Below, one piece after another: positions 1 through 10,830 of a stretch of 64,000 nt of DNA (its first letter is position 1; every line of letters begins with the position of its first letter). Position numbers and translations under genes: made by a program. The stretch comes from Chaetorhynchus papuensis (taxonomy: Eukaryota; Chordata; Aves; Passeriformes; Rhipiduridae), in the NCBI GenBank assembly GCA_013396525.1, contig VWYX01000405.1, positions 361,083 to 425,082 on the forward strand, given 5' to 3'. A model generated the notes under the pieces. That model ran no database searches, was not told where the DNA came from, and worked only from the letters and a program-made list of their open reading frames with translations.

Positions 1-2149
1 CTGAAGAAAAAAATTGTCTTTGTGGTTCTAAGGAGGAAATCAAATAATACTTCACACGAGTAATGAACTCACATTTCAAGGAGGAAACTTTCTTTTTTGA
101 TAACTTTGTCTTCTTCCTATTTAACAAAAAATCTCAGCAAATCAAGTCTTCCTAACATTTTAAACCTTTTTTTTCACTGTACTGTATTTATTCATGCAAG
201 AATAGCTTGAAAGGGGGCCACTCTAAGTTGCATCCAAATCAAATAATAAAATAAAAGGATCGTCTGAAAGTAGTGCAAAAAGTGCACATACAGTAAGTCT
301 AAACTAACACATTTAAAGGAATATCTTGGATGTCATCTCCAGGTGCCTGCACTTTTTTAAGCAAGAAAATACTATCAGATATTTTTGGTTTTTTGATAAA
401 TTAAAATGGATTTATCAAGATGCTCAAAGAAGAATTGTTACTATGAGCACAGATCATGAACATTTACATATGCAAAAAGTACTTTACATTCTCCTTTATT
501 TCTGTACACAGTCTGGTTCCTCAAGTAGTAAAAAAGTCATGGGAAATTTGATTCATATATAATGCAAATTTTGGGAAGAAGCATGCCAAGACAAACTGTT
601 GGTTTGATTTCCTCAAACCATTGGGGTTTTATAATACCCAAAGACAAATGTGAAGGTTTGCTTACCTCCATAGAATTAGTTTCATTCTTATAAAATGTGG
701 CTAGAAACATATATTTCTTGTCTAGTCACATAAGAATTCAACAATTTCTACAGCATGAGAGTTGTGAATACTTGGTAGTACACTCTTTTTTTCTTGGTTC
801 CAGTTTGAGATGTAAACTGGTTTTATTTTCCACAGGGTAATAATAAAAAAAAAATTAAAAAATACATGCATGATATAATCTTGGACTCATATTTAATGAT
901 GTATGATATAGGCTTATCAGTTTCAAGCTTCTGAAAATATCAGGCAGTATGAACAGGTTTGTGTTTACTTGTAGAAATGAAAACTTATGAAGCAGATTAA
1001 CAACCTGAGAGAAATAATATATTTTTCTTCTTGTATTATAAAAAAAAGAAACAAACAAAAAGGGTGATTTACCAAGATAGGAGAAGCAGTCACTGGATTT
1101 AGCTCACTCAACATTTCCATTCACCTCCCTGACAGGAATGGTGCTGCTGATGTTAATTACCGTTTATAGAATGTCTTGTCAAAACACCTAAGAATTATTG
1201 TTCTGTTAATGCCTTTGTCCTGTGCTTGGGTTCAATGGCTGGTTTGAGACCAAGAATGCTGAAAAGGATCACTGACACTTGGTTAGGACACCCTGTCTTT
1301 CCATGCAAACACCAGCAAGTAATCCATGGCTTTGTGCCAACAATTTAGCTTTAGAAGAGAAACTGTTATATAACTGTAGTCATGAGGGAATTAACAGTTA
1401 ATTTTAAGATGATTATTTGTATCAAGTGAGTTATTTAATGGTGACTTCAGAGGCAGCAAGTTATTTAGAAGCAATGTCAAATGATTAAAATCACGATAAC
1501 CTGAGTTACTAGACTACTCTACTGATAAGACAAAAGGATGTTTTTCAGGCCAATTTATTTGGTGGGACAACAGAGACAGGCAGCTGTTTCTCCACACACG
1601 CACTGGTCACATAACTCCTGCCCTTTGAAACAGGTTGGACTTTTCTACAGTCTTCATTGGGTGTAAAATTTGTTCTTTTGTCACTATAGAACACAAAATG
1701 AATTTTACAGGTAAGCCTGATATAGGAAGGCATGCACTGAAGGAAACAGACCAAATCCCTTGTGATCTGAAAGTCATTCCTCTAGCATTTAGCTTCCCTA
1801 TATACTACACCAAGTCTTCCTTCACAAGTTCTCCAGCTCAGGACTCTTTTTCTAAGCTGCCCCTATATAATTCTGCTTACTCTCTTTTTGACATGTTTTC
1901 AATTCACTTCTCATCAGTATCCTTGCATTTTTCTACAAAAAAATATTCCTCTCATCACCTTCTCAGCTGCCTGGATGACAAATCCATCTCCTATAAATTT
2001 ATATCACTAAATTTAGTTACAAGATTTCACTAAAAATGAGTGATGTGGCATCTTTTTGTAATTCATATAGGTATAAAATTTAAGGTTATTAAATATGGAA
2101 CGCTAAGTAATGTAGGATTCATTCCAGCCTTGAGTTCAGCTCTAGAGAC
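1..2149. other. AT-rich intergenic DNA, no gene seen
   Basis: This stretch is AT-rich and has stop codons in every frame. The longest frame is 132 codons (1635-2033) and overlaps an opposite-strand frame of similar quality. It shows no recognisable motif, and neither frame looks coding. A short A-rich run lies near 845-860. I see no repeat family, RNA gene or promoter. Confidence 0.7.
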
Positions 2150-2290
2150 ATTGTTATGGACATACTCAAGAGGCATCTGGATGTGACACTTGGGGATATG
2201 GTTTAGGAGGGATTATGGTGGTGCCAGGTAGACGGCTGGGCTAGATGCTCTTGAAAGTTTCTTCCAACCTTGATGATCCTGTGATCTGAA
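2150..2290 (+). mobile_element. CR1 LINE, 3' terminal fragment
   Basis: The sequence from about 2173 reads like the 3' end of an avian CR1 retrotransposon in sense orientation: a segment resembling 'aggcatctggatgtgacac', then 'cttggggatatggttta', a 'ctagatg' segment, and the terminal 'cttccaacct tgatgatcct gtgat'. CR1 copies normally end in short ATTCTRTG-like octamers. Here only a degenerate remnant (gatcctgtgatc, to about 2288) survives. The fragment is 5' truncated, as most CR1 insertions are. The left boundary is uncertain by about 30 bases, because sequence before 2170 only weakly resembles CR1. It has no coding capacity. The family identification comes from remembered consensus features, not a database search. 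Confidence 0.85.
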
Positions 2291-2940
2291 CTGATTATTA
2301 GAAAATTTCTCATACATTTTCTGCTTAAAGGATCAAGGTGATGTAGTGCTACAGAGAAGAAAAGCATAGGACTGAAATAAAATTTTAGATGTTTACAAAG
2401 TATATACCCACATGGGAACCACAGACACATGTATTTTCTGATTTCTCCTTTTGATTAGCAGACATCCTGTCAGTCTTTTCAGTTGGTCTAGTCAATAAAA
2501 TATGGTAAATCACCAAACCTAATGTTCAGAAATGAATCTGAACAGCTCTTTAGATTATACTGCTTTGACTAAATCTCCCTTGAACAGAAAGAGAAGTTAT
2601 GGCACCAATTATGCACACACCTTCATTGCAGATAGCTGGGTTTAGCATCTGAATCTGGAGCTGTGTCTTACCCTTGGCTTTGACATAACACTTCATCACT
2701 TTGATCCTTTAATGTGTGTGCATAGATCAGGAAACCTTTCCTTACACAGTTAATTATTTCTTCAAAACTAATTGCTGTATCAAACAACTGACTTTTTTAC
2801 TTGCAAAATTAATCCTTTTGAGCTCTGTCACTTGTGAGTGGATTCCATCTGGACGGAGTCCGTATTCTACCAAGGCTTTCAGACCAGTCTCAAAGCACAT
2901 GCTGAGGAGTTTCAGGAGATTTTTTCTAGAGAAAATTTTC

Positions 2941-2957
2941 TTTTTTTTTTTTTTTTT
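2941..2957. repeat. poly-T tract (17)
   Basis: This is an uninterrupted run of 17 T. No transposon body could be recognised next to it on either strand, so it is called only as simple sequence. Confidence 0.95.
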
Positions 2958-3620
2958 GGATTGTGACACAGAAAATAGAATGGAATTTAATTTCTGAATT
3001 TTACTTTCACAGTATTTCAGATATCTCTCACCATAGCAGCAGGGATTTCTGAGGTATTAAGGGACCAAAGCTGTAGCTGTAGGACAGTGGGTCAGGCCAA
3101 CAAAACTGAAAAAGAAACAACTGAAACTTCCACTAATGCTAAAAGCCTTTTTGAGTGCAACGTGAGAGGACAAATCCATCACAAAAGTTTGAAAAGATTG
3201 ATTACATTGTACTTTGTGTTTGGTCCCCCATTCAGGCATTAAGTGCTAGCAGTATTCCTGATTATAATGGAAAATTTTGTTCCCTGCTGTGGGGAGAAAA
3301 ATAGCACTGAAAGCAAAAAACACCTGGCAGACACCTTGAATGTGGAACTTTTTATTAAGCACTGCATTTTTTTCCTTTGTTAATTAATCTATTTCACAGT
3401 CTCAGGTAATCACTTTGCAACTTCTCAGTAGTCTGACTTTCAAAGGAACTTTATGCTCTGTCAGTTTCCATACCTGTGTTGGAAAAGAACTTGGGAATGA
3501 CATAAACATCTCGGTAAATTGTCCAGTGCTGTCTTGCACATCCCTTTCCTAGAAGGCAGTAACATTAAAAACATTCTTTGTTCTAAAGGTTATTCATTGA
3601 GAATGTATTCTCTGTGTCTC

Positions 3621-3642
3621 TTTACTTAGTTTACTAAGTAAA
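3621..3642. repeat. near-perfect palindrome, 10-base arms, 2-base centre
   Basis: The left arm TTTACTTAGT (3621-3630) and right arm ACTAAGTAAA (3633-3642) are exact reverse complements separated by TT. The arms could form a hairpin or cruciform. No flanking feature suggests a function, and such structures are not rare in AT-rich DNA. Confidence 0.9.
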
Positions 3643-4329
3643 CCTTCAGAGTCCTACTATTATACAGCTAAAAGATGGAGTTAGAAAGATCTCCTTGTAG
3701 ACAAGGCTGATTAAGTAAGACTGCAACACTTGGTTGCACAAATGGCCACCTCAGCATGGGCTGCAGCAGTCAGAGCACCAACTAGAAGCAGTTGCTTGAA
3801 CTCTTGCTAACTCTGCTGCATATCTCCTAAGGCTCCTTGTCCATGCTTTGTGTACCTTGGTTTGGTATCTGCTGTTTGCTGGGGAGGCATTTACTACAGA
3901 TAAATGGGCAAAACTAATCAGAGAGAAAATCCAAATTCAACACCAACCCATTTTATGAATAAATAAAGTGCAAGATGAGTAGTACCTGACTGCGGTGTGA
4001 TAAATGTATACCCAGACTTGGAGGGGAGAAAAGCGGGCACAAGTTGCCACAAATCTATAAGAATTGATCTGAAGGAATAAAACAGAACTAAAAAGGAAAG
4101 TATAACACCATGACAACTGATAAACGGGAAGGTCTGACACATATATTTTAAGAATAGTAGATAATGTGAGATTACCATGGTTAATTACTTCATTTTTAGA
4201 AGCAAAGGAAATTGAGTACATCTCATCCCTCTAGACTACGGTAAAGGGTGTGATAAAGTGACATACAGTAAATTATTTTAGTTCAGCAAGAATATAGGCT
4301 GATAGAACCTGTAGGTTGATTCAATGAGT

Positions 4330-4600
4330 GAAGAGATGGAGCCTGAGAGAGGTCTCACATAATTCAATACCAGAACTAATCCTGAATAATATTGTTAGTA
4401 ATGACCTTGATATAGACAAAGGTCATATAGGCAAAGGACTGATGCAATGTGCTTCTGACATAAAAATGGAAAGTACTTTCAGTGAAGACCAAGTTATCAG
4501 AAGAATTAAAGAAAGAAAAAAGACAGGAGTCTTTCTTGTTAGAGAAGACTAGGAGATTTTAGCCTCTTTCATTTAGAAGAATAAAACCAGACAGAGAAAA
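4330..4600 (+). mobile_element. ancient, decayed CR1-like LINE relic
   Basis: This is a weak but ordered resemblance to the reverse-transcriptase end of CR1 in sense orientation. Codons at 4400-4411 give N-D-L-D. About 40 bases later A-S-D-I-K (4451-4465) sits where CR1 proteins carry the catalytic F-A-D-D motif followed by T-K. Further on, 4528-4590 resembles the later CR1 segment around 'gagaggctgagagagctg...agcctggagaagaga', with 'tagagaagactaggagattttagcctctttcatttagaag' as the decayed match (given here as a description of the region, split by many changes). The second Asp-type position is lost and the two parts lie closer together than in an intact element, so internal deletion is likely. 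The copy is dead. Chance resemblance is possible; a profile search would decide. Confidence 0.5.
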
Positions 4601-6234
4601 AGGTGAAAACCATTGATAAACAAATAGAGACATCAAATGACTTTGTAAATTAAGAGAGAGTGTTGTCATGACAATAAATCTGATGACACTGTGTATGATA
4701 AAGAGACTACTGGACTCTATCCCAAAATTTGGATTCTTATATTAGCAAATATTCCACAATAAAACCAGCAGACTTTATTGTGTTTATTAGTGGACGATTA
4801 TAGTCTTGTATTAAATTGCTTAATGTCTGACTACAGTCAAGGCAGCTAATGTACAATAGAAACTCGTGAAGCAATTAAGACACTATAGTCACAATGTACT
4901 GTTTCTAATACAAGATAGATAAAAGGATTTATAATTCCTTATAAAGAGAATTTGCGCATTAAGGATAAGAATTCTTAGCAAGAAGGTGGGATTTTTCAGT
5001 ATGAATGCTTCCGAAAAATCTCATCTAGTAAAAGGAGGTACTAGAAGAAGGAATGACCTGATGAAATACTGGCATTTCTAATTGAAGAATACCTTTCAGC
5101 TAATCAACTAAATTCTTTAAACAGGCTCTTTCACAATGTGATTCATCTGAGCTCCTCTAGGTTTTACTTTACGATGAGATGAATTGTGCCCTGAAAGTGT
5201 CTACTTCTCCCTGCTGACTACTAAATTACCCAAAGTGCAGAGATCAGATGTATACATGGCATCCTCAGCTTCTACAGCTGAAGCAACACAAGACAGATCT
5301 TTCAAGATACCTCCCAAATCAAAGACAATGTGTGTGACCTTAGCTGTGTCATGTAGTTCCCCTGTGTCTTTATGCTCACCCATAAAATGAAGATAATAGA
5401 ATCTCCATACCTTAGAAGGCAACACAACAGGTTGTGGACTACCTAGCTCTCTAATACCATGGCAGTGGATGCCCTGTAAGTATTTAAGGCCTATTCTGGA
5501 CTGTTAAATGAGGAAGCCAAGAAGAACAAAGAGTAAAACTTGCAAACTAATTTATTTTCAGAGGGACCCATTTGATATCTCCCTGAAGCAAAGCACCATT
5601 GAAAGATGGGATTCCTGTAAAGTGTCCTGTTAGTCATAACAGTAAGAGTGATGTTTTTGAACGAGGTGGTATCCCTCCCTCCTGAATAAGAGAATTCACA
5701 CTGGATATGTTTTTCTCTTTTGTCACAAGCTGTTCCATTTGTCTCATGACTTAGATAAACAACTGCTGCATCAATTGCTGCATTCAAAAGAATCCTTTCT
5801 ATTTATTGCCCATTGACACATGATACATCCTTTTAAAATGTCTATGTCCTATTTTAAGACAGGTACCGGGGAAATTTTTGCCAGCATTCAATTGCTTACT
5901 GAAACATTCATTCCAACATATTTCTAGAGTAACAATGGGACATATGCTAAGATATCTGTGTGTCTCATATATGCAAAGGCTGATTGTAATCTTGTTTACA
6001 CCAATAGCAGTTGACTTCAGCTAAATTATTCCTAATTTACCCTAGGATTGCTGTCAGAATCATCCTTACATTTCAGCTGGAGCATACAAATCTCCAGCAG
6101 GAAAGTGTCTTTCTACTGTAAGGATAAATTGGCATTCATCCAAAATTCCCTGGGAGAAAGGTTTTTTTAACCACATTGATTTAGAGAAACGTAGAAGCCT
6201 TATTTATTTAAAATCAAGGATATGAATATTTTAA

Positions 6235-6249
6235 CAGCAGCAGCAGCAG
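6235..6249. repeat. short (CAG)5 microsatellite
   Basis: There are five perfect CAG units. It lies in no credible reading frame, so it is plain microsatellite sequence. Confidence 0.9.
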
Positions 6250-6284
6250 CCATAAAGAGAAGGCAAGCATTCACAGTTGCTTCA

Positions 6285-6350
6285 AATAAAAAAACCAACC
6301 AACCAACCAAACAAAAAAAAAGCCACAAACAAAAAACCAACAAAAACAAC
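6285..6350. repeat. A/C low-complexity tract with CCAA units
   Basis: Several CCAA units are followed by A runs interrupted by C. This is simple sequence with no other visible content. Confidence 0.85.
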
Positions 6351-9300
6351 TCCTGGTAGGTTGTTTCGAGCTAATGGCTGATGATAGAATTTGGAGTGTG
6401 CAGAGGAAGAGGTACAAAGAAGTACTTGTCAATAATAAGAACAACAGCCCTATATTTACAATCCAATGTTTAAAGCCAAAATAGACATTCTTTTCTCTGT
6501 TTGATCTCAGGAAAAGCTATCTGCAGCTCACAGGCCCGAATTTGAGTCTTCTTATGTCACTCAAAAGAAGTACTGAGATAACTGTGGTAGAGATGACAGA
6601 ATAGTAACCCTCTAGCAAGCCAGACCTGTGGGGGGGTGTCATGTTTTCTGTATCTGGGCTGAAAGCACTCTTCCTACTTAGAAATGCTCTCTTTTGTTCT
6701 CCCATAGTGCCTGAAATTCATTCTCAAGAGATATGAAAAGTTGAAATTCATCTCATAGAAAAAAAGGTGTCTTCAATTTCCATAGGAACAAAGAATCACA
6801 AAACAAATGTAAATCCTTTTCTCTTTTTATTTCCTCTCAAGGCAGAACTGCTCACAGACATCAGAAACCAAATTCCCAGCTATATCAGTTGTTACAGCAG
6901 CACTAAAGTCAGACAGAGGGTGTCATCCCCAGTATCTGTCCCCGTAAGAGAGACATAAGAATAAGCCAATACTATTCAATATCAGCTGTGTATAAAACAA
7001 TGAAATTAGGTCAGTTTACTTGTAAATATAAATTTGCAACAAACGTTATTGCTAACCAGACTAATGTCAGGACAAGAAACAAAAAATTACGTCTTCCTGC
7101 CCTATTGTATTTTAATTGAAAAAATTTCTTTCTTTAAAGGATTTGCACAGCATTTTACTTATTGTAATCAATTTCAACTTAAATAACTCAATCCACATTA
7201 TTCAAACCATATCCCAAAAGATCAAACCCAGAGCTCCTAATCTTAAAAGCTAGTAACATTACCAAATGAAAGGTACTACTTTACTTCAGTTTGGCAATTC
7301 TCTTTTCCAAAAATAAAACTTCCATAGAGCAAACATATTGCTAAAACAGTGCAATGGAAAGCTTTGAGAGTTTAATTTTCAGTGAGCAATCTAAGAGAGT
7401 CTCCTGGTAATGGCTTTCCTTTACAGCTGCAAAGATCATTCATATGTGAATTGTCAAGATCCTAATAACATACAATTTCTAGTTTTAAAGTAATGCCTAT
7501 GCTATTTGTAGCTTTACATGGTGCTAAGGATCTTCCCCTCTACTCCATTAACCCCATAAGCTTTCATTTCATGCTTCCTCTTGGAAACTCTTCCATTACA
7601 CAGAACAATTGTGTAATTGATCATCATCTATCGACCACAAACATATAATATGAACAAATAATAGACCCAAAGTCCACTTGCAGCCCAACACCTGTCAGAA
7701 GAGGAGCTATGTAGGCACAGTGGTGCTGACACGGTAATTTGCACCATAAGCATGTGGCCCTGGGACCAGAATCCTGCACAAAATCTCCCTTCAGAGTCTT
7801 CTCTACCACAGACTGGTTTGGGCAAAGAGGGAACTCCAATTACTCCCTCGATGGTGGATTTCCATATGGTTTTATGCTTCACATGCCATATTGCTTCCGA
7901 TTAAGGTCTGCTTAAGTTCTGAAAACTTAAGTGTAAAAGATGAACAGATGTCTTGAAGACTGAAAGTTTTTTGTCTCTGAAAGAATTCTGAACTGTCATT
8001 GCACAAGACAGTTACAACTTCCCTTGCAGTGTAAGTACTTTACTATTGAAGTACTTGTCCTAGGAGACAGCAAAAAGCATTGATGACTTTGTTAATTATT
8101 TACCCTCTCAAGCATCCTATTCTTGGGTCACTGAGAAAGCAGCAAGGGGAAAAGTGACTTCTGCCCCATCTACACAGTAGAGATATTATTGAAATTAGAA
8201 GTGATGCAAGCTTTTAGTGCCTAGCCTACAGCAGAGCAAAGTAAATGGACTATAAGACAAAAGACACAAAAACCCTCACACACAGTCCTTAGAAGTTCTG
8301 GAAAAGCTACTCTGTGAACATAGTTAAAGAGCATCTGAGATAAAAGCAATAAAAGTGTCTTTCAGCTCTAATAATGGGGATCCTGTTTCCTAGGCATAGC
8401 CACCCAGTAAGCCTATCAGAGCTCTCTCTGTATTCACTCATCATTTCCAAACCCCAGACATATAAACTCTGTTAGTTGGATCCTCTAAGAGGCAAGTCAT
8501 TCCTTTTTTTGTCTTTGTATTCAAAAGGGTTTGCTTTGCTTTTACTTTTTCTAAAGTTTTATAATATTTACACAACAGAGGGACAGACTTTAAAATATTT
8601 ACTGTCCCTAGTAATTCCTTTGCCAGTTTTTACAGAATATTTACTTAGAATTTGATCCTGGTTAACAGATAATTTACTGACATGATCACCTTCAAAACTC
8701 TGGACAAATCAACAGAATAAAAAAATAACAGATGAACAAAACCCCCATACATCTTTAAATGCTCTCCCAGTCTACCAACATCTATTAATTGGTTGTTTTT
8801 TTTTTCATTTCAAAACGTAGGAATAACTAAAATCTAGTCCCAATGAAATAAATAGAGAGCCTGATGTATTACTAAATTACCTTTGCTTATGATTTTACCT
8901 TTGTCAACATGAGGAAGCATTTAACATGCAGTCACACAAACCACTATTGCATTAAATATACTAGGAGACTGTAATTCTTATGTTTACCAACAGGCTCTGC
9001 TTCTGGATAACTAATATTTCAACTAGAAATATTGTATGACCTTTGCTTCATCAAAAGTCTGGGTGTGATTATGTGTATTTTTAGTACAGTCCAAATGCAT
9101 GAAGAGAAACACTATCTGGAAATATAACTGCAAGGAATAAAATTTAAAAAATGTTTAATTAGGCTAATTTCCAGATTATAGTCACAGATAAACTTCTGGG
9201 AGATGAAAAATGCACATTATTTTCAAATACAAAAGAACCAAGACACTCCAGCCCACTCTTCAGAGTATACATTTTCTGTGTGATCAATATAAAAAAAAAA

Positions 9301-9529
9301 ACCTCATAGCTAAATGTGAAAAATATGCCAAATGTGTCACTCAAATCATTCATTAACAGTAAGCTGATTAACACAACACATTTTATTTCAGAGTAAAATT
9401 CAAAGCCTGTTATGGCAAAACAATTTAGGCTTACAGGATTGTATTGAGCCCTGTTATGCTTGACCATGTTAATGTAGCCGTTTTTATTTCAAAAGCACTG
9501 GGGAGGGAAGCATGAAATCATTATTAATT

Positions 9530-9970
9530 ATATAAATATTAAGGCCACACAACTGGCTCTATTACTGTTTTCAAATGGCAGCATCTGCAAATTCAGCCTG
9601 TAATAAACAGTAATGCATCCAGAGACTAGAGTGCTGACACATGAATGGGATGCTTTGTCAGACATGCATAAAAATGTAGATGAACTGCAGGGAAAGAACA
9701 CCAAAGAATTCAAAGGGTTTCTTGATTGCCTTCTTTAAAATGCCAAGAATTTAAGCTGGCCTTTCTTATCTTCCTCTACATGCATGTGACACTTCAGGAG
9801 GCCTTTCTTATTGTACTATAATTCAGTAATTGTTCCAGCTCTGTGCACCATGCCTTCCTTCCAAAGGGCAGCATGAGATATATAATTCTGTTAATGAACA
9901 GCTGCATAATTTAAGGGTCGAACTAGCAGGGCACTGTTTCTTATTTTTGTTTTCTTAGCAGTTGCCTAGG
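9530..9970. other. candidate conserved non-coding block
   Basis: The text here has the balanced, low-repeat composition often seen in vertebrate conserved non-coding elements, with several TAAT-type homeodomain core words (for example near 9524, 9832 and 9900) and no coding frame of note. This is a visual impression only. It needs alignment to another bird or reptile to mean anything. Confidence 0.22.
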
Positions 9971-10569
9971 TATTCCAAGCCTATTTAGGAATACAATCCT
10001 TTGTCTGTCTTATTTCTCATAGATGATATATGTTTAGACTTGGTAATGTTCCAGAAAACAGATTTTATCAACTGAAGTTGCAGAGCAAGCTTTCCTCTCA
10101 TTTTGCTTCAAAGGGCAGCAGTACAGAACTAGAACGAGGTAATTTTTTTATCCAGCCACGAACATCCCCTGTTCTAACATGCAGACTTTTTCAAACCCTG
10201 AGAGATACCCTTTCTAAAGCATGATAGTCTGAAGCACAGAGCTACCAAAGGCATTGCCACACAACATTTCTCTCACCAAGGCTAATCTTCCAAACGTTAA
10301 AAAGGTCCAGGCAGCTAGGCCCTGCAAGATGAAGGCTGCATGCTGATTAATCAGCTGCTTTTTTATTCTGTTCTGGCAAGTGTTCCCTATCTGCAAACAA
10401 AAGGTTTACCCTGGATTTCCTGTAAACTAAGGAACATAAGGCATCTTTGGATCAGACTCATAAAGCAACAAAGCCTTCTGCTGTCACATCCACAGGGGTA
10501 GTTTGTTTGTTCTATCACAAATATCCTTTCAGGTGTCCTGGGGAGAATGAGCTAACCTAACACAAACAT

Positions 10570-10830
10570 CATTCCAACATAAGAAAATTACATGGCAACC
10601 ACAAAGTCGCTGCATCATTAATTATGTTCTTTGGCTTCCCGCAGCACTTTAATTGTTGCTTGCTTGAGGAGACCTGTCTGCAATTTGTGTCATTGCAGAA
10701 GTTCAGGTTGGTTCATGATGTGTAGCTCAGTGTAATGCAAGTGCCTCAAAGAAACACTGTCATATTAAAGAAAATACATTTATTTATGTCTCGGAGTGCT
10801 GGCTTTCTATTCAGATGGTAAATAGGTAGT
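10570..10830. other. candidate conserved non-coding block
   Basis: A compact segment contains ATTAATTA (10616-10623), a homeodomain-type double TAAT site, followed by moderately GC-balanced sequence free of repeats and of plausible codons. This resembles enhancer-like conserved DNA in vertebrate gene deserts. No conservation data were available. Confidence 0.25.

Larger units (their letters stand above)
2291..4329. other. intergenic DNA with a T17 tract and a palindrome
   Basis: No gene is visible. A run of 17 T lies at 2941-2957. A near-perfect palindrome lies at 3621-3642. The overlapping minus-strand frames at 3918-4221 are short and lack any recognisable domain. Confidence 0.65.
4601..9529. 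other. intergenic DNA, no gene seen
   Basis: The sequence is AT-rich with only short frames. It includes a (CAG)5 at 6235-6249 and an A/C-rich low-complexity patch at about 6285-6350. Two copies of AAGTACTT lie eight bases apart at 8033-8056. No transposon family, RNA gene or exon was recognised. Confidence 0.65.

Noticed and set aside
562..569. ATGCAAAT octamer, also at 30574, 49233 and (reverse) 27677
   Set aside because: Several matches to an 8-base AT-rich word are expected by chance in 64 kb, so the octamer alone is not evidence for a regulatory element.
1635..2033. 132-codon plus-strand frame
   Set aside because: Composition is Ser/Phe/Leu-rich as expected from AT-rich random sequence. 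It overlaps an opposite frame and shows no motif.
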